A stretch of DNA of 39,361 nt, taken from assembly GCA_001887945.1 (NCBI GenBank), contig LDOQ01000135.1, positions 1-39,361 of the forward strand, read 5' to 3'. The DNA comes from Spraguea lophii. Lineage: Eukaryota; Microsporidia; Spragueidae. Under the pieces are notes generated by a model, which worked only from the letters and a program-made list of their open reading frames with translations, did no database searches and was not told where the DNA came from. The position numbers and the translations under genes were made by a program. Shown piece by piece: positions 1 to 9,739 of this stretch (position 1 is its first letter; each line of letters opens with the position of its first letter).

Positions 1-82
1 ATTGAGATAATAAAAATACTAATTGATATTTAAAATTAAATAACTTTTATCCAATATCTTTCAGTGTTGTTTTGTGGTGTTT

Positions 83-127
83 TTAAACTCCAAGGTACTA
101 CCCTTACTGGTAGACCTTAAAGTTTAG
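83..127. repeat. Imperfect hairpin repeat (left copy)
   Basis: The arm GGTAGACCTTAAAGTTTAG (109-127) faces an imperfect inverted arm at about 83-102. The same 19-base arm occurs twice, as a perfect palindrome, at 39191-39238. The repeat overlaps the 3' end of the gene on the minus strand and supplies its last codons and stop. Confidence 0.75.
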
Positions 128-1378
128 AAGCCCCTCCATACCTACCATTTTATATAAATTTATAGTTTTATCTGTATATTTTTTATTAGAATCTACAATT
201 ATTTCATTATAACATTTTAATATTTCAATTATTTTATATTTTATATATTTTATACTGTTTATTATGTTACATTCTTCTTTGTAATCTTTAAATTCTTCAT
301 AATGACAAATGATATATTCTACTTTATTTTTACCATAAAATTTATCTTCATCAATGGTATTCTTATAAGATATTATATCATTTATATTATATACATCTAA
401 ATCTATTTCAAATAATTTAGAAATGACAGTAAATGGTATATCATATTTAACAATATATTTTGAATAAATTTTAAAATCTTCTAAATCCTTTATATTTTTA
501 TTTAAATGGTAAGAATACGAACAATTACTATCTAATTGATAATGTTTTAAAAATACGTTTAGTTCAAGAAATAATTTATGATTATTTTCTGTATTTTTTA
601 TATAAGCAAAGTTGGGTTTAAAATATGAAGCATAATGACTATTGAATAATAAAGAATAATTGTTTATATCGTATGAATATATTATAATATCAGATGATAA
701 ATGATAAAAGATACTAACATATCCTATTTCTATCAAATTATCTAATGAATTAAAAAATATTATATCATAAGAAGATAATAAGGATATGTTATTGTTGCTT
801 ATATATTCTATTAATATATCTATTGTAGATATAATTATATTTCTTTTATTTTTATTGTTTAAAATATATTCTTCTATATCTTCTATTATCTCACCTTCTT
901 CTGTGTTATTATAATATTTTTCAGCTTCATAATATCCATTGAATATGATTATACTGTTGTTTTTTATGTTTATTGCTGTATGTTCATTATAAAAAATTTT
1001 TATGATTTTATAATTATACGTATTTCCATGTTTATTAACATAAGTACTGATGCTACCATTATACGACATATTATTTTTACTATCAAAATGTTTTTTTATA
1101 TGATTAATACTTAAATTCTTAAATTTCCCGAAATAATTATAAACATCTAAGCTGTTATATCCTTGTATGATATCAACAGTATACTTTATTTTATATTTAT
1201 TTAATATCATTATACATATTTCTATATATTTATTATATTTCATATACACTATATCTTTAAGATGATATTCTTTTTTTCTGTTTTTTAAAATATATTCTAT
1301 CATTTTCTTATAATCATTATTTAATATGATAATTTTATTGTTATCTTTTAAAATATCATTATTTAAGTTGTCGGTCAT
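104..1378 (-). CDS. Hypothetical protein, 424 aa, possibly a degenerate helicase-like fold
   Basis: I do not recognise this protein with confidence. The start is supported by a CCCC tract a few bases upstream of the ATG (complement of 1383-1386), the usual microsporidian start context. The protein is rich in Ile, Asn, Tyr and Lys, with no signal peptide or clear membrane segment. Residues about 178-260 have the spacing of the middle of a DEAD-box RecA1 domain: IIISTIDILIEY where a TPGRL motif would be, YDIIFFNSLD where DEAD would be, then IEIGY and IIIYSYD where SAT would be. All catalytic residues are replaced and I see no Walker A, so if the resemblance is real it is a dead helicase relative. 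The last eight residues (LLNFKVYQ) and the stop come from the dispersed hairpin repeat, so the original C-terminus may have been altered. Confidence 0.75.
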   Translation of the reverse strand: MTDNLNNDILKDNNKIIILNNDYKKMIEYILKNRKKEYHLKDIVYMKYNKYIEICIMILNKYKIKYTVDIIQGYNSLDVYNYFGKFKNLSINHIKKHFDSKNNMSYNGSISTYVNKHGNTYNYKIIKIFYNEHTAINIKNNSIIIFNGYYEAEKYYNNTEEGEIIEDIEEYILNNKNKRNIIISTIDILIEYISNNNISLLSSYDIIFFNSLDNLIEIGYVSIFYHLSSDIIIYSYDINNYSLLFNSHYASYFKPNFAYIKNTENNHKLFLELNVFLKHYQLDSNCSYSYHLNKNIKDLEDFKIYSKYIVKYDIPFTVISKLFEIDLDVYNINDIISYKNTIDEDKFYGKNKVEYIICHYEEFKDYKEECNIINSIKYIKYKIIEILKCYNEIIVDSNKKYTDKTINLYKMVGMEGLLNFKVYQ

Positions 1379-2726
1379 TTTTTGAGGGGATATTAAATAT
1401 ATTTATAAATTCTATTTTTAGGAATTTGATTAATTAAAATAGATAGATATATATATCTGAAATATTGATATTTATATATTAACAATTGTTACTGTGTACA
1501 AATATTTTAAAAGTTATTATAAAACAATATTATTTATATAATCATGTTATAGTAATATTTAATTAATTTATTTTATTTTGAACTGCCGTATAATTTATTT
1601 TCAAATATTACATATTTTAGTTATAAAAATTTTGATTAAAAGATATAAATAAATAAAATATAAATAACCTATAAAACCAATTGATATGTTCTGATATTAG
1701 GATAACCCATATAATATTTCTGAACATATGGATAATGGTTCTTTAAAATGATTGTTTTTATTTTCACTTTTGATTAAACTATTATTAGTTTAATAGATTA
1801 TAAACCCAAAAACTTTATTTAAAACATCGTAGTTCTTATTCAAATATCCTTCGTATATAAATCAAAAGGGTTTATTTTCAATCGAATAATAAATTTATTT
1901 TCTTTAAAATATCTTTATTATTCTATAATTCCATAATATTCCGCTGATGATTCTTATTGGTTATTATTTTATAAAAATAAAATAGATAATAAGCATTTTT
2001 TGTATTTTAGTTATAATTAGATAAAAAGAATTTAACTCTTTAAAAAGTTTATATATAAGATGTTATTTTAACGAATACAAATTTATGTATATTTATAATG
2101 ATACATTTAAAACAACATTTATATTTAATAACATTGTATAATTTGTTTATATAATATAGCAAAAGATCATACAGTGTGTTTAAATATAAATCACTTTAAT
2201 TGTATATTTAAAAGATATATATTATTTTTTTAAAAATATAATTAAAAGTGAGATTATAAATTTTGTTTTAAACCTATCATTCAATAGCCAATGTTTATCT
2301 GAAATTATAGATCATAAAAATATATATTATTTGTATTATTTTATCGATACCATATAATATTATTTGTAAAATATATTTATTATATAAATATTTTATAATT
2401 AGAATAATCTTAGATTTAAAATAATTTTTATCCAGTAATATAAATATATAGTATAATATATTGTTTAGAATGATTGATAAAATGAAAATGTTCATTATAT
2501 TATATTTTCTAATAAATCATGTTTAATTGGTATTATATAAAATATATGAAGAATTTTATCAATGTGTATTAACTATATGTGTTTTATTAGTTATATAAAT
2601 AATATCGTATATGATGTATAAACATAAGTTTATATTTTATTAACCATATTATATATTTTATTTATTAAGACAAAATATATAGCATATAATTTTATTAAAA
2701 GAAATTATAATTTAAATATTGACCCT
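1379..2726. other. Intergenic, no recognisable gene
   Basis: About 1.35 kb of A+T-rich DNA between divergent genes. All frames are broken and I recognise no RNA gene or mobile element. A short open frame on the minus strand (2295-2495) is almost entirely Ile/Tyr/Leu from AT codons and is not credible as a gene. Confidence 0.5.
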
Positions 2727-3065
2727 ATGTTAATACCTTTAAACTTATCAAATAAATTGGGTTCTATTTTTCAAATTCATAAAGAAAAATTCATTTTAAA
2801 AAAAGAATTAATTCTCATACAAACATATGGAATAAAGAAAAAAGATAGTTATACATGTACAGATATTAAAGAGCTTAAAGAACTTTTATGGGAACTTTCA
2901 ACACATAATATATATAAAAGAATTGTTATAGATAGTATATCTACACTTAATATAGAAAATAATATTATTCTGTTATTTAGATTATTAAAAATAAAAGGTG
3001 TAGATATTGTATTAGTATGTTTTGAGCACGAGAAATTATGGTATGTAGATAAGATATTGGGATAA
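2727..3065 (+). CDS. Small protein with RecA-like Walker B strand, 112 aa
   Basis: The start ATG is immediately preceded by ACCCT, which supports a real gene despite its size. The sequence ends in a pattern seen in RecA/Rad51/KaiC-type domains: an amphipathic helix (ELKELLWELSTHN), a hydrophobic strand ending in Asp-Ser (KRIVIDSIS, about residues 84-92), a helix, and another strand (VDIVLVCFE). No Walker A P-loop is present and the protein is far shorter than a full RecA domain of about 230 residues. It could be a reduced Rad51-paralogue or Elongator Elp4/5/6-type subunit, which also lack P-loops, but this is inference. Upstream DNA shows no coding continuation, so it does not look like the simple 3' half of a broken gene. 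Confidence 0.6.
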   Translation: MLIPLNLSNKLGSIFQIHKEKFILKKELILIQTYGIKKKDSYTCTDIKELKELLWELSTHNIYKRIVIDSISTLNIENNIILLFRLLKIKGVDIVLVCFEHEKLWYVDKILG

Positions 3066-3783
3066 TTCATTAATATGTATAAAGGTCATTCAGATAAACC
3101 ATTATATATGGATCTTTTATTTTTTTCTTAAAAAAAGAATAGTTATTAAAAATATTTTATTTTGAAATTTATTGGTTTCATTGTAAAATTATTATAAATT
3201 ATATTTTTGTAGGTTTTCATTAATAAATAATCCAATTAAAATTAGAAGTATGAAATATTTACAATTTAAAAGTTTCTTATATTCCATAGTATATGGTAAA
3301 TGAATTTAATATATATATAACTAGCACATTTGATATACGTTTAATAAATAATAGAAATAACCTAACCTCGATCATGATAAATTGTGATTTGTCTGATAAT
3401 TTCGTTAATATAACTTTTAATTATAAATATTTTCAAAATAATTATATCCAGGTATATGCAATGGCTTTTAATTCCTATAGTATTTGAATTATTCTTGTTG
3501 GATGTTAAATTGTATATATTAATTTTATTTTACGTTATATTCCAGGAAATTAGGGTGTTGTATAAGGAATATTTTTTTATATTCAATTTTTACAGAATTT
3601 CCAATCTTCGATATAACATAATAATGAAAAGCTATTAGCTAATATAGAATCTTTCATAAGATGATCGTATATTTCTATTCTAATAATAATATCATATACA
3701 AGCATGTAATATAACGTTATTTTTATTTTGTTAGGTTATTATTCAAGATAATCAAATTTTACTCATCAATAACTTTAAAAGCT
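3066..3783. other. Intergenic, no recognisable gene
   Basis: About 700 bp of A+T-rich sequence. Open frames at 3293-3487 and 3456-3638 lack the start motif and have compositional protein sequence only, so I do not call them. Confidence 0.45.
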
Positions 3784-3797
3784 AACAATCTAAATAA
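3784..3797. repeat. Target-site duplication, left
   Basis: AACAATCTAAATAA, repeated exactly at 4284-4297 on the other side of the SINE. A 14-bp direct duplication is what LINE-type target-primed reverse transcription leaves. Confidence 0.9.
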
Positions 3798-4283
3798 GTC
3801 CCGCCTGGCCCAGTGGTCGTGGGGTGGTAACCAAACCCAAGCCTGGCGGGTTCGAATCCCTCATCCAGAAAAATTTTCAAAACAAAAAAAAAATAATAAA
3901 TGTAGAAGAGAAGAAAAAGGTTGTTGAGTGGGTGAGGTTTCGATAGTGCAGCATAGCTGTGCCTTGTATGACGGCCCCGCTACTAGATTAAAGTAGTGTT
4001 TAGCTGATGTAGTTGCAATCCCTGTATTGATTAGTGACTCGGCCAATACTATGCAACGAAAGAGGCTGGGAATTCCTTAAGAGCTGGAAGTGGGGGCGGC
4101 GACGCGCACCAGACGCAAAATCCTAACACTCTGGAGCATAAGGTAAGATGAGATTAATGCATATCTGTAGCGAAACCAGTTAGTACAAGTTTAATTTCGC
4201 TCGAGGAACCGAAGGTCACAGACCATGGTAGGCCGCAACCGGCCAGGAAGCTTTGATAAATAAAAGTTTCATTCGTAAAAAAA
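3798..4283 (+). mobile_element. Intact tRNA-derived SINE
   Basis: A 486-bp element with far higher GC than its surroundings. The head (3798 to about 3868) carries a tRNA-type RNA polymerase III internal promoter: an A-box-like TGGCCCAGTGGTCG and a B box GGGTTCGAATCCC. The ends of the head do not pair as a tRNA acceptor stem, so this is a tRNA-derived head rather than a working tRNA gene. An A-rich linker follows, then a GC-rich body of about 370 bp (about 3910-4258), then AATAAAAGTTTCATTCGT and a terminal A run. Exact 14-bp target-site duplications flank it, showing retroposition. It has no protein-coding capacity, so an outside reverse transcriptase is needed. Three eroded minus-strand copies lie at about 10571-10984, 34125-34510 and 38704-39116. 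Confidence 0.9.
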
Positions 4284-4297
4284 AACAATCTAAATAA
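4284..4297. repeat. Target-site duplication, right
   Basis: AACAATCTAAATAA, identical to 3784-3797 and directly after the SINE A-tail. Confidence 0.9.
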
Positions 4298-5033
4298 AAT
4301 ATTAAATTTATAAAATAATACGAAAAACTATTTTAATATGAGGATTCTCATAAAACATATTATTACTATTAAAATCAATTAATAAAAAATGAGTGTACTA
4401 AGCTTATTTTATAAACTATAACTCGCATTAAATATAATTATAATATTTTCTGATTATAACTTTTTAATCTTAATAATCTTATTGTTCTAAAACATTTAAT
4501 TTATAAAAACCTAGATACAATAATTTATATTATAAAATATATTTATTCTAAGATATGTAATAGTTGATTTAATTACTTTCAGTTTGTATTAGAAATATAT
4601 ATTTTTAAAATTTATATAATATAATATCTTTTTATTAAAAGCCTCTTAAATTATGAATGAAAAATATCAATCCAACGATTACAACATTTATCAATGATTT
4701 ATTTTATTAATTTTTTAGAGTAATTATCAACAGATGTTTAAAATAATTATATATTAAAAAAATAAGCATGTGTTATAACCTATAATATTTATAATAACCT
4801 TCTCATTATATTTTTATTTAATATTATTTTTATGTATGTTTTGTTTATTTGTAAGATTTGTTTGTTTAATTAATTTATTGATATGATATTTTCTGTTTGG
4901 TATAAATTTTTTTTAAAATCTTATTTTATAAATAAAACATAAGAAAAAATATTATTATATCGTTTATATTTTTTTATGATATTGTAAATATTTATTATTT
5001 TGATTTTATTAACAAATATTTAATTAATGTTTC
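4298..5033. other. Intergenic upstream of the SLC19-type transporter
   Basis: About 735 bp of A+T-rich DNA with no recognisable gene. The stretch before the transporter ATG lacks a CCC motif. Confidence 0.45.
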
Positions 5034-6371
5034 ATGTTGTCTATAAATATATCAACAAAACACATATTTATGTCTGACATAACATCCTTTTACTCATTTA
5101 CTTTTTTAAGAAATATAACACCTATAGTACCTTTTCTAACACCGTATTTGATACAAAATAAAAAGATAGCGAATAAAGACGTGCATAATAAACTCATTCC
5201 TTGGTTTTTTATTTCAAGTCTTCTTTTGGCTCTTTCAGGGTCATTTTTAGTGCGTGCTGTTGGAAATAAAATGTGTATACTCATAGATACTGTTTGTGAT
5301 CTTGCGTTGAATGTAATATTTTTAATGATGCCAAATGAAAGTATTGTATTTGGTGCATTGGGATGTTTTCTTCACGGGGTATCTACTTCATTGGCAAGCA
5401 TATCTAAATGTATTGTATATGAGATAGAGCCTGAAAAGCAAAAGAGAAATTATATCATAAGTAATTATAATCTGATAAAGAAATTATGTTCGTTAGGTGC
5501 TGCATGGTTTGCTCAGGATATGTATTTTTCCTGTGGAACTAACAAACCTTCTTTATATACGACAATGATGTTCTTGGTAGGATCTTTGGTATCTGGAATG
5601 TTTATTCCTGAGAATAAAGGTGTACAAAAAGTTAGGGATAATATCTTTGTTAGTTTCTACAATAATGGTGTATTTAACACCCTGGGAGAAATATATTATC
5701 CTAAGGTTTTATTCTTCTCCTTGATACAAATTATCGGTTCTTCTCTTTATATTTCATTTTCGATATATTCTTCTAATGTTTTTATAGAAAGGAGGAAGAA
5801 CATAGATGTTAGTTCTGGAATGTTGGGTAAAATATTTTATAATATTACCATGCCATTCAGATTACTTTCTTTCGTATTCGTTAAAGTATTTTCTCTTTTC
5901 GATAAAGAAATTACTTACAGTCCCAAATACGAGAAAAACACTCTGATTTTCGGATATATTGATGGTTTGGCGAAAGCAATTTCTCTTGTCATCACGTATT
6001 TCCTAGTAGCTAAAAATTACTCTCTATTCACCCTGATTACCATTAACATATCTTTGGTAATATTTCTCATAATCACCAAATTCTTTCTTGGAAAAGTAAG
6101 CTCCCTGACAAATTCATACATTTGTTTCGTTTTAGGAAGTACCGCAGCCAACACTCTCCTCCAAATAGCACATACTGGAATAAATAAAGAAAAGAAAATA
6201 GAGGAATTAGTTAGTTTTAACTTGGTAATAGCATCTATAATCCACATATCAATATCATACATAGCCAGATGGAAAGAAGCAACAGCTCAAAAAAAGATGT
6301 ATTACTACGTAGGAACATCTATGATACTCTTTGCATTAAGTTTGTGTAGTTTAGCTTTTGTAAAGTTTTAA
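5034..6371 (+). CDS. SLC19-family (reduced folate carrier/thiamine transporter-like) membrane transporter
   Basis: A 445-residue polytopic membrane protein with about 11-12 hydrophobic segments and little else. Near the N-terminus FLRNITPIVPFLTPYL matches the conserved RPxEPFLTPYL segment after TM1 of SLC19 carriers. A short loop follows (NKKIANKDVHNKLIPWFF, where the family has the T...EIYPVWTYSY segment), then regular TM spacing. The loop at about residues 130-145 (EPEKQKRNYIISNYNLIKK) sits where the family has EHYQRVSGYCRS. SLC19 proteins move folates or thiamine across the plasma membrane, plausible for a parasite that scavenges cofactors; the substrate cannot be read from sequence. It is not the NTT nucleotide transporter, whose hallmark motifs are absent. 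No CCC motif precedes the ATG, and codon use is richer in G and C than in neighbours. Confidence 0.75.
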   Translation: MLSINISTKHIFMSDITSFYSFTFLRNITPIVPFLTPYLIQNKKIANKDVHNKLIPWFFISSLLLALSGSFLVRAVGNKMCILIDTVCDLALNVIFLMMPNESIVFGALGCFLHGVSTSLASISKCIVYEIEPEKQKRNYIISNYNLIKKLCSLGAAWFAQDMYFSCGTNKPSLYTTMMFLVGSLVSGMFIPENKGVQKVRDNIFVSFYNNGVFNTLGEIYYPKVLFFSLIQIIGSSLYISFSIYSSNVFIERRKNIDVSSGMLGKIFYNITMPFRLLSFVFVKVFSLFDKEITYSPKYEKNTLIFGYIDGLAKAISLVITYFLVAKNYSLFTLITINISLVIFLIITKFFLGKVSSLTNSYICFVLGSTAANTLLQIAHTGINKEKKIEELVSFNLVIASIIHISISYIARWKEATAQKKMYYYVGTSMILFALSLCSLAFVKF

Positions 6372-6647
6372 TAAATGTATCTAAACGTAGTATCTTGTAA
6401 ATAAAAGTTGAAATAATAGTAAATTAAGATTTATTTTTATTTAAATTGAAAATATTTTATATGATAATTATCTTTTATTATTGTTATATTATTGTTATAT
6501 ATCTATTTATTATTCATATTATACTTATCTATCATTTATATATTAATAATAACTTACTGTAATAACACTTTTCTCTTTGATACCATTACATCATATTTTT
6601 CTTTATAAATATTTTTCATTTTTTAAAAAAAAAATATCCATCGCGCA

Positions 6648-7460
6648 ATGATATCAAAGAGAAAAGTATTATTAAAAATATTTTATGATGGTCAATATTA
6701 CCACGGTCTTGCATATCAAACCGATAAAAATAGTGTAAGTGGTGAAATTTTAAAAGTTTTAAAATCTACTAATCTTATAAAATCTATTGATGAATCTGAA
6801 ATAGAATATGCAGGTAGAACTGATAGTGGTGTAAGTGCTGTAGGAATGGTAATATCTATATTTTTATATATTTCAGAAAATATGAAAATAGATTTAATTT
6901 TAAATGATAAATTACCATATTCTATAAGAATATTAGGATATTGTTATGTAGATGATTTATTTTCTGCAAGATTTAATTGTATTTTAAGAGAATATAGATA
7001 TTATTTTAATAAAATAGATACTAAGAAAATGAAAGAATGTGTAGAAAAAATAAAAAATATAAAAAATTATAAATATCTGTGTAAGAGATCAAAAGAAAAA
7101 GAATTTAAGAAAAAAAATATTTTAATGGATGACAGTTATTATAACAGAAATATAGAATATATAAATATTGTAGAAGAAAAAAATATAAATTATTTAGAAA
7201 TAGGAGGTAGAAGTTTTTTACATAATATGGTAAGAAAGATATTTTATTTGATATCTAACGGTGATATGAATATAATAGATAAATTAATAGAAAATAAAGA
7301 AGTGCAGATAGGTACTGCTGAACCATATCCATTAGTATTTTACAATGCAAAATATAATGAAGAAATAAAATGGATTGTATCAGAAAGAACAAAAGAAGAA
7401 AATAAAAAAATAAAAGAAAGAAAAAATATTGAATTTGAGAAATATAAATTTTTAAATTAA
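6648..7460 (+). CDS. tRNA pseudouridine synthase, TruA family (Pus3/Deg1-like)
   Basis: A 270-residue TruA-type synthase, which isomerises uridine to pseudouridine in tRNA. The catalytic motif YAGRTDSGVSA is at residues 54-64, with catalytic Asp at about residue 59. The variant ending GVSA followed by VGMVISI resembles Pus3/Deg1 (positions 38/39 of the anticodon stem) more than Pus1 or bacterial TruA, which read GVHA. LREYRYYF (about 113-120) and GGRSFLHNMVRKI near residue 185 are the other conserved family segments, the latter the F-HxMVR motif. It is shorter than yeast Deg1 (442 aa), typical of microsporidian trimming. The ATG lacks a clear CCC motif; only ATCCATCGCGCA precedes it. Confidence 0.85.
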   Translation: MISKRKVLLKIFYDGQYYHGLAYQTDKNSVSGEILKVLKSTNLIKSIDESEIEYAGRTDSGVSAVGMVISIFLYISENMKIDLILNDKLPYSIRILGYCYVDDLFSARFNCILREYRYYFNKIDTKKMKECVEKIKNIKNYKYLCKRSKEKEFKKKNILMDDSYYNRNIEYINIVEEKNINYLEIGGRSFLHNMVRKIFYLISNGDMNIIDKLIENKEVQIGTAEPYPLVFYNAKYNEEIKWIVSERTKEENKKIKERKNIEFEKYKFLN

Positions 7461-7554
7461 AAAAATATAAATTTTAACTTTTTTTGTTCATTTAAATTTT
7501 TTATATTTTTTATATTTCTTTTATAATGATATATTATAATATATTTTTATATGG

Positions 7555-7640
7555 TAATATCATTATAATATATTATAATACATCTTTACCATTATAATAC
7601 ATCTTTATAATTATAATACATTATAATATATACTATTATC
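7555..7640. repeat. Short AT-rich tandem repeats upstream of eS19
   Basis: Units of the type ATTATAATACATCTTTA recur several times in the 5' leader of the ribosomal protein gene. Probably replication slippage. Confidence 0.55.
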
Positions 7641-7717
7641 ATTATTATCGTTATAATTATTTATTTTAAATTTTTATTTTTAAAAAATATTTTTTTAAAA
7701 AAAATTATACCCTTATT

Positions 7718-8149
7718 ATGAATACAGAAATATTTAAAGTAAGACATGATACTTTCATTCCTGCACTCTCTGAATACTTCAGAACCAATAAAACTGTTGT
7801 TCCTATCAAAAATTTTGATATTATAAAAACATCCAGAGGAAAAGAGACATCACCATTGGATATTAACTGGTATTACACCAGAGCTGCATCCATTATCAGA
7901 AAACTTTTGATATCCAAGGCTAAGAATGAAAAACCTCTTAGTATTGTTAGATTCAGTAGTGAATATGGATGTGCTAAAGATAGAGGAAATAGACCTAATA
8001 AACATGTAAGAGCTTCCAAAGGAATAATAATAAAAATTCTTAACGATCTTCAAGAGAAAGGATGGGTAGAGAAAAAAGAAAATGGATGGACATTAAAAAA
8101 AGAAGCAGAAGAGGTATCGAAACAATTAATAGAAAAATTAATTAATTAA
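7718..8149 (+). CDS. RPS19: 40S ribosomal protein eS19
   Basis: A 143-residue protein of normal eS19 length. The diagnostic segment DINWYYTRAASIIRKLL corresponds to the conserved PDWFYVRAASIARHLY region; YGCAKDRGNRPNKHVRASKG and ILNDLQEKGWVEK follow in the expected order. eS19 sits in the head of the small subunit and is needed for late 40S maturation. The start is preceded by ACCCTTATT. It converges with the eIF1 gene; the two stop codons are only 3 bp apart, so the 3' UTRs must overlap. Confidence 0.97.
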   Translation: MNTEIFKVRHDTFIPALSEYFRTNKTVVPIKNFDIIKTSRGKETSPLDINWYYTRAASIIRKLLISKAKNEKPLSIVRFSSEYGCAKDRGNRPNKHVRASKGIIIKILNDLQEKGWVEKKENGWTLKKEAEEVSKQLIEKLIN

Positions 8150-8152
8150 AGT

Positions 8153-8422
8153 TTATCTTTTACCGTGCATAACAATTTTGTATTCACTAAATAATCCTGA
8201 TAAATCTTCTTCTATTTCATATGAATAATCACCCTGCAACTGAACACCCCCATTTTCTTTTGAAATGGAACCACCACAACTTTTTTTCTTCTTCAAAAAT
8301 TTTAATATTTTTTCTTTCTGATCATCTGGTATACCTTCTATGAGTGTTACTTTCTTTCTTCTATTAAGCTGTTGTATTCTTACGTGCAATGTTTTTTCAT
8401 CCGTAACAATTTCTTCAGCCAT
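8153..8422 (-). CDS. SUI1: Translation initiation factor eIF1 (SUI1)
   Basis: An 89-residue SUI1-domain protein, somewhat shorter than yeast eIF1 (108 aa) because the N-terminal tail is trimmed. The core reads VTLIEGIPDD, ILKFLKKKKSCGGSI and GGVQLQGDY, matching the family's TTVQGL-, LKKF.CNGT and I-LQGD blocks. eIF1 binds the 40S P-site region and enforces AUG selection during scanning. The ATG is preceded by ACCCTAATTTTT. It is convergent with eS19 (3 bp between stops). With leaders as short as those of microsporidia, initiation fidelity is an interesting point, but nothing here shows a special adaptation. Confidence 0.95.
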   Translation of the reverse strand: MAEEIVTDEKTLHVRIQQLNRRKKVTLIEGIPDDQKEKILKFLKKKKSCGGSISKENGGVQLQGDYSYEIEEDLSGLFSEYKIVMHGKR

Positions 8423-8673
8423 AAAAATTAGGGTAATATTTTTTTTTATATTTTATTCTAATATTTTCTTTGGTATTTATTATTCGTTTATTATTTATTG
8501 TTTCTTTATTATTTAGTGAATGAAATCTTCTTGACCAAAGAGTAAAAATAACTAAAACGTAAAAATAATATAAAATATAAAACGTAAAAATAATAAAAAA
8601 TAAAAAAAAAGAATTATTAAAAAGAATTAAAAATAAAAATTATAAATAAAAAATAATCATGTTTGAATAATAT

Positions 8674-9216
8674 TTATTCATCCTTTACTCTTTTTTTATT
8701 CTCTTTCTCTTCTTCCTTTACTACACCAAACAATTTATTTTCTTCATAAGGTCTTAATACTTCTTTATTTCTTATATGAGCTATGAATAGAGGATTAAAA
8801 ATAAGATTCTTATAAACAGATATAGATTGAATGATGAGAGGAAGTGGTGATTTCATAAAGAAATTTATCAAAGAAATTATTATAAATTGAATTACTGATG
8901 ATGATAATGCTGATTTAAATGCCCTTTGATCATATTCTTGATATGTAATTTCTTCAACCTCTTCTATACTATCCTGTTGTTCAAACATAGATTTAGGTTT
9001 TGTTACCGTTACTTTTCTTTCATCTTTATTATTCAATTTCTTATTGATAATGTATAACATAAGAAATAAAAATCCTTGGGATATAAAAAATATAGCTCTT
9101 AATATCATCATATTTCTAGGCTCTTGGAAATCAAATCTTTTTGCTAATTGCATACCACCAAGAGATAAAATTATATTTATTCCTTTATCAACTGATTCTA
9201 ATGAAATGTTATCCAT
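8674..9216 (-). CDS. PHO88: Pho88/SND3-like ER membrane protein
   Basis: A 180-residue protein matching the Pho88 family in layout: an N-terminal hydrophobic helix with GGMQLAKRFDFQEPRNMMILR, a second membrane segment (about 40-57), a charged loop ending in TYQEYDQ (family: T-x-xEYD), an amphipathic helix, PLPLIIQSISVYKNLIFNPLFIAHI, and RPYEEN before a charged tail. In yeast, Pho88/Snd3 acts in SRP-independent targeting and insertion of membrane proteins at the ER. AACCCCT lies directly before the ATG. Confidence 0.85.
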   Translation of the reverse strand: MDNISLESVDKGINIILSLGGMQLAKRFDFQEPRNMMILRAIFFISQGFLFLMLYIINKKLNNKDERKVTVTKPKSMFEQQDSIEEVEEITYQEYDQRAFKSALSSSVIQFIIISLINFFMKSPLPLIIQSISVYKNLIFNPLFIAHIRNKEVLRPYEENKLFGVVKEEEKENKKRVKDE

Positions 9217-9739
9217 AGGGGTTATTTATAAATTAGAAATAAAATTATTTGGAATGAAAATATTTTTTTAATTATAAAATAACACAGATTTAATTGAGGG
9301 TAATAGAAGATTATGTACATGATTTAATTGTAAGCAATATAATATAATATATGTAATTTAATTGTGAGTTGTATTATTTGATAAATAATTATTCTCTTTA
9401 TTGTAATATATTTGTCATATTGAAAAATAATAGTTAATTTTATTTCTTACAATGTAAATTAATATTTATTATTGTTTTATTAGATTTTATTATCGTTTTA
9501 TTATTTTATTGTATCATCGTATTATCTCATTATCTTATTGTATTGTTATTTGTTATTTGTTATTATGGTAAAAAATATTAATTTTAATGGTTTGAAAGAA
9601 AAATTTTATTTAAATCTTTTATTTGTTTTATTTTTAATGTCATAATATTTTTATTTTCAAAATATTCTTACTTCTTTTAATTTCTACCTTCTTAATTTTC
9701 ATTTCCTAACCATGTTAAATTTTATTTTAAATTTTATTT
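9217..9739. other. Intergenic AT-rich spacer
   Basis: About 520 bp between two minus-strand genes, with simple T-rich slippage (TTATTGTATTGTTATTTGTTA at about 9530-9560) and no recognisable gene. Confidence 0.45.

Noticed and set aside
3798..3870. tRNA gene
   Set aside because: A and B boxes are present, but the 5' and 3' ends do not pair as an acceptor stem, and the sequence continues into the SINE body.
3861..4046. Protein-coding ORF on the minus strand
   Set aside because: It lies wholly inside the SINE and similar frames arise in the other copies; no start motif.
5034..6371. NTT-type ATP/ADP transporter
   Set aside because: A common microsporidian membrane protein, but the NTT hallmark motifs are absent and the N-terminal FLTPYL segment fits SLC19.
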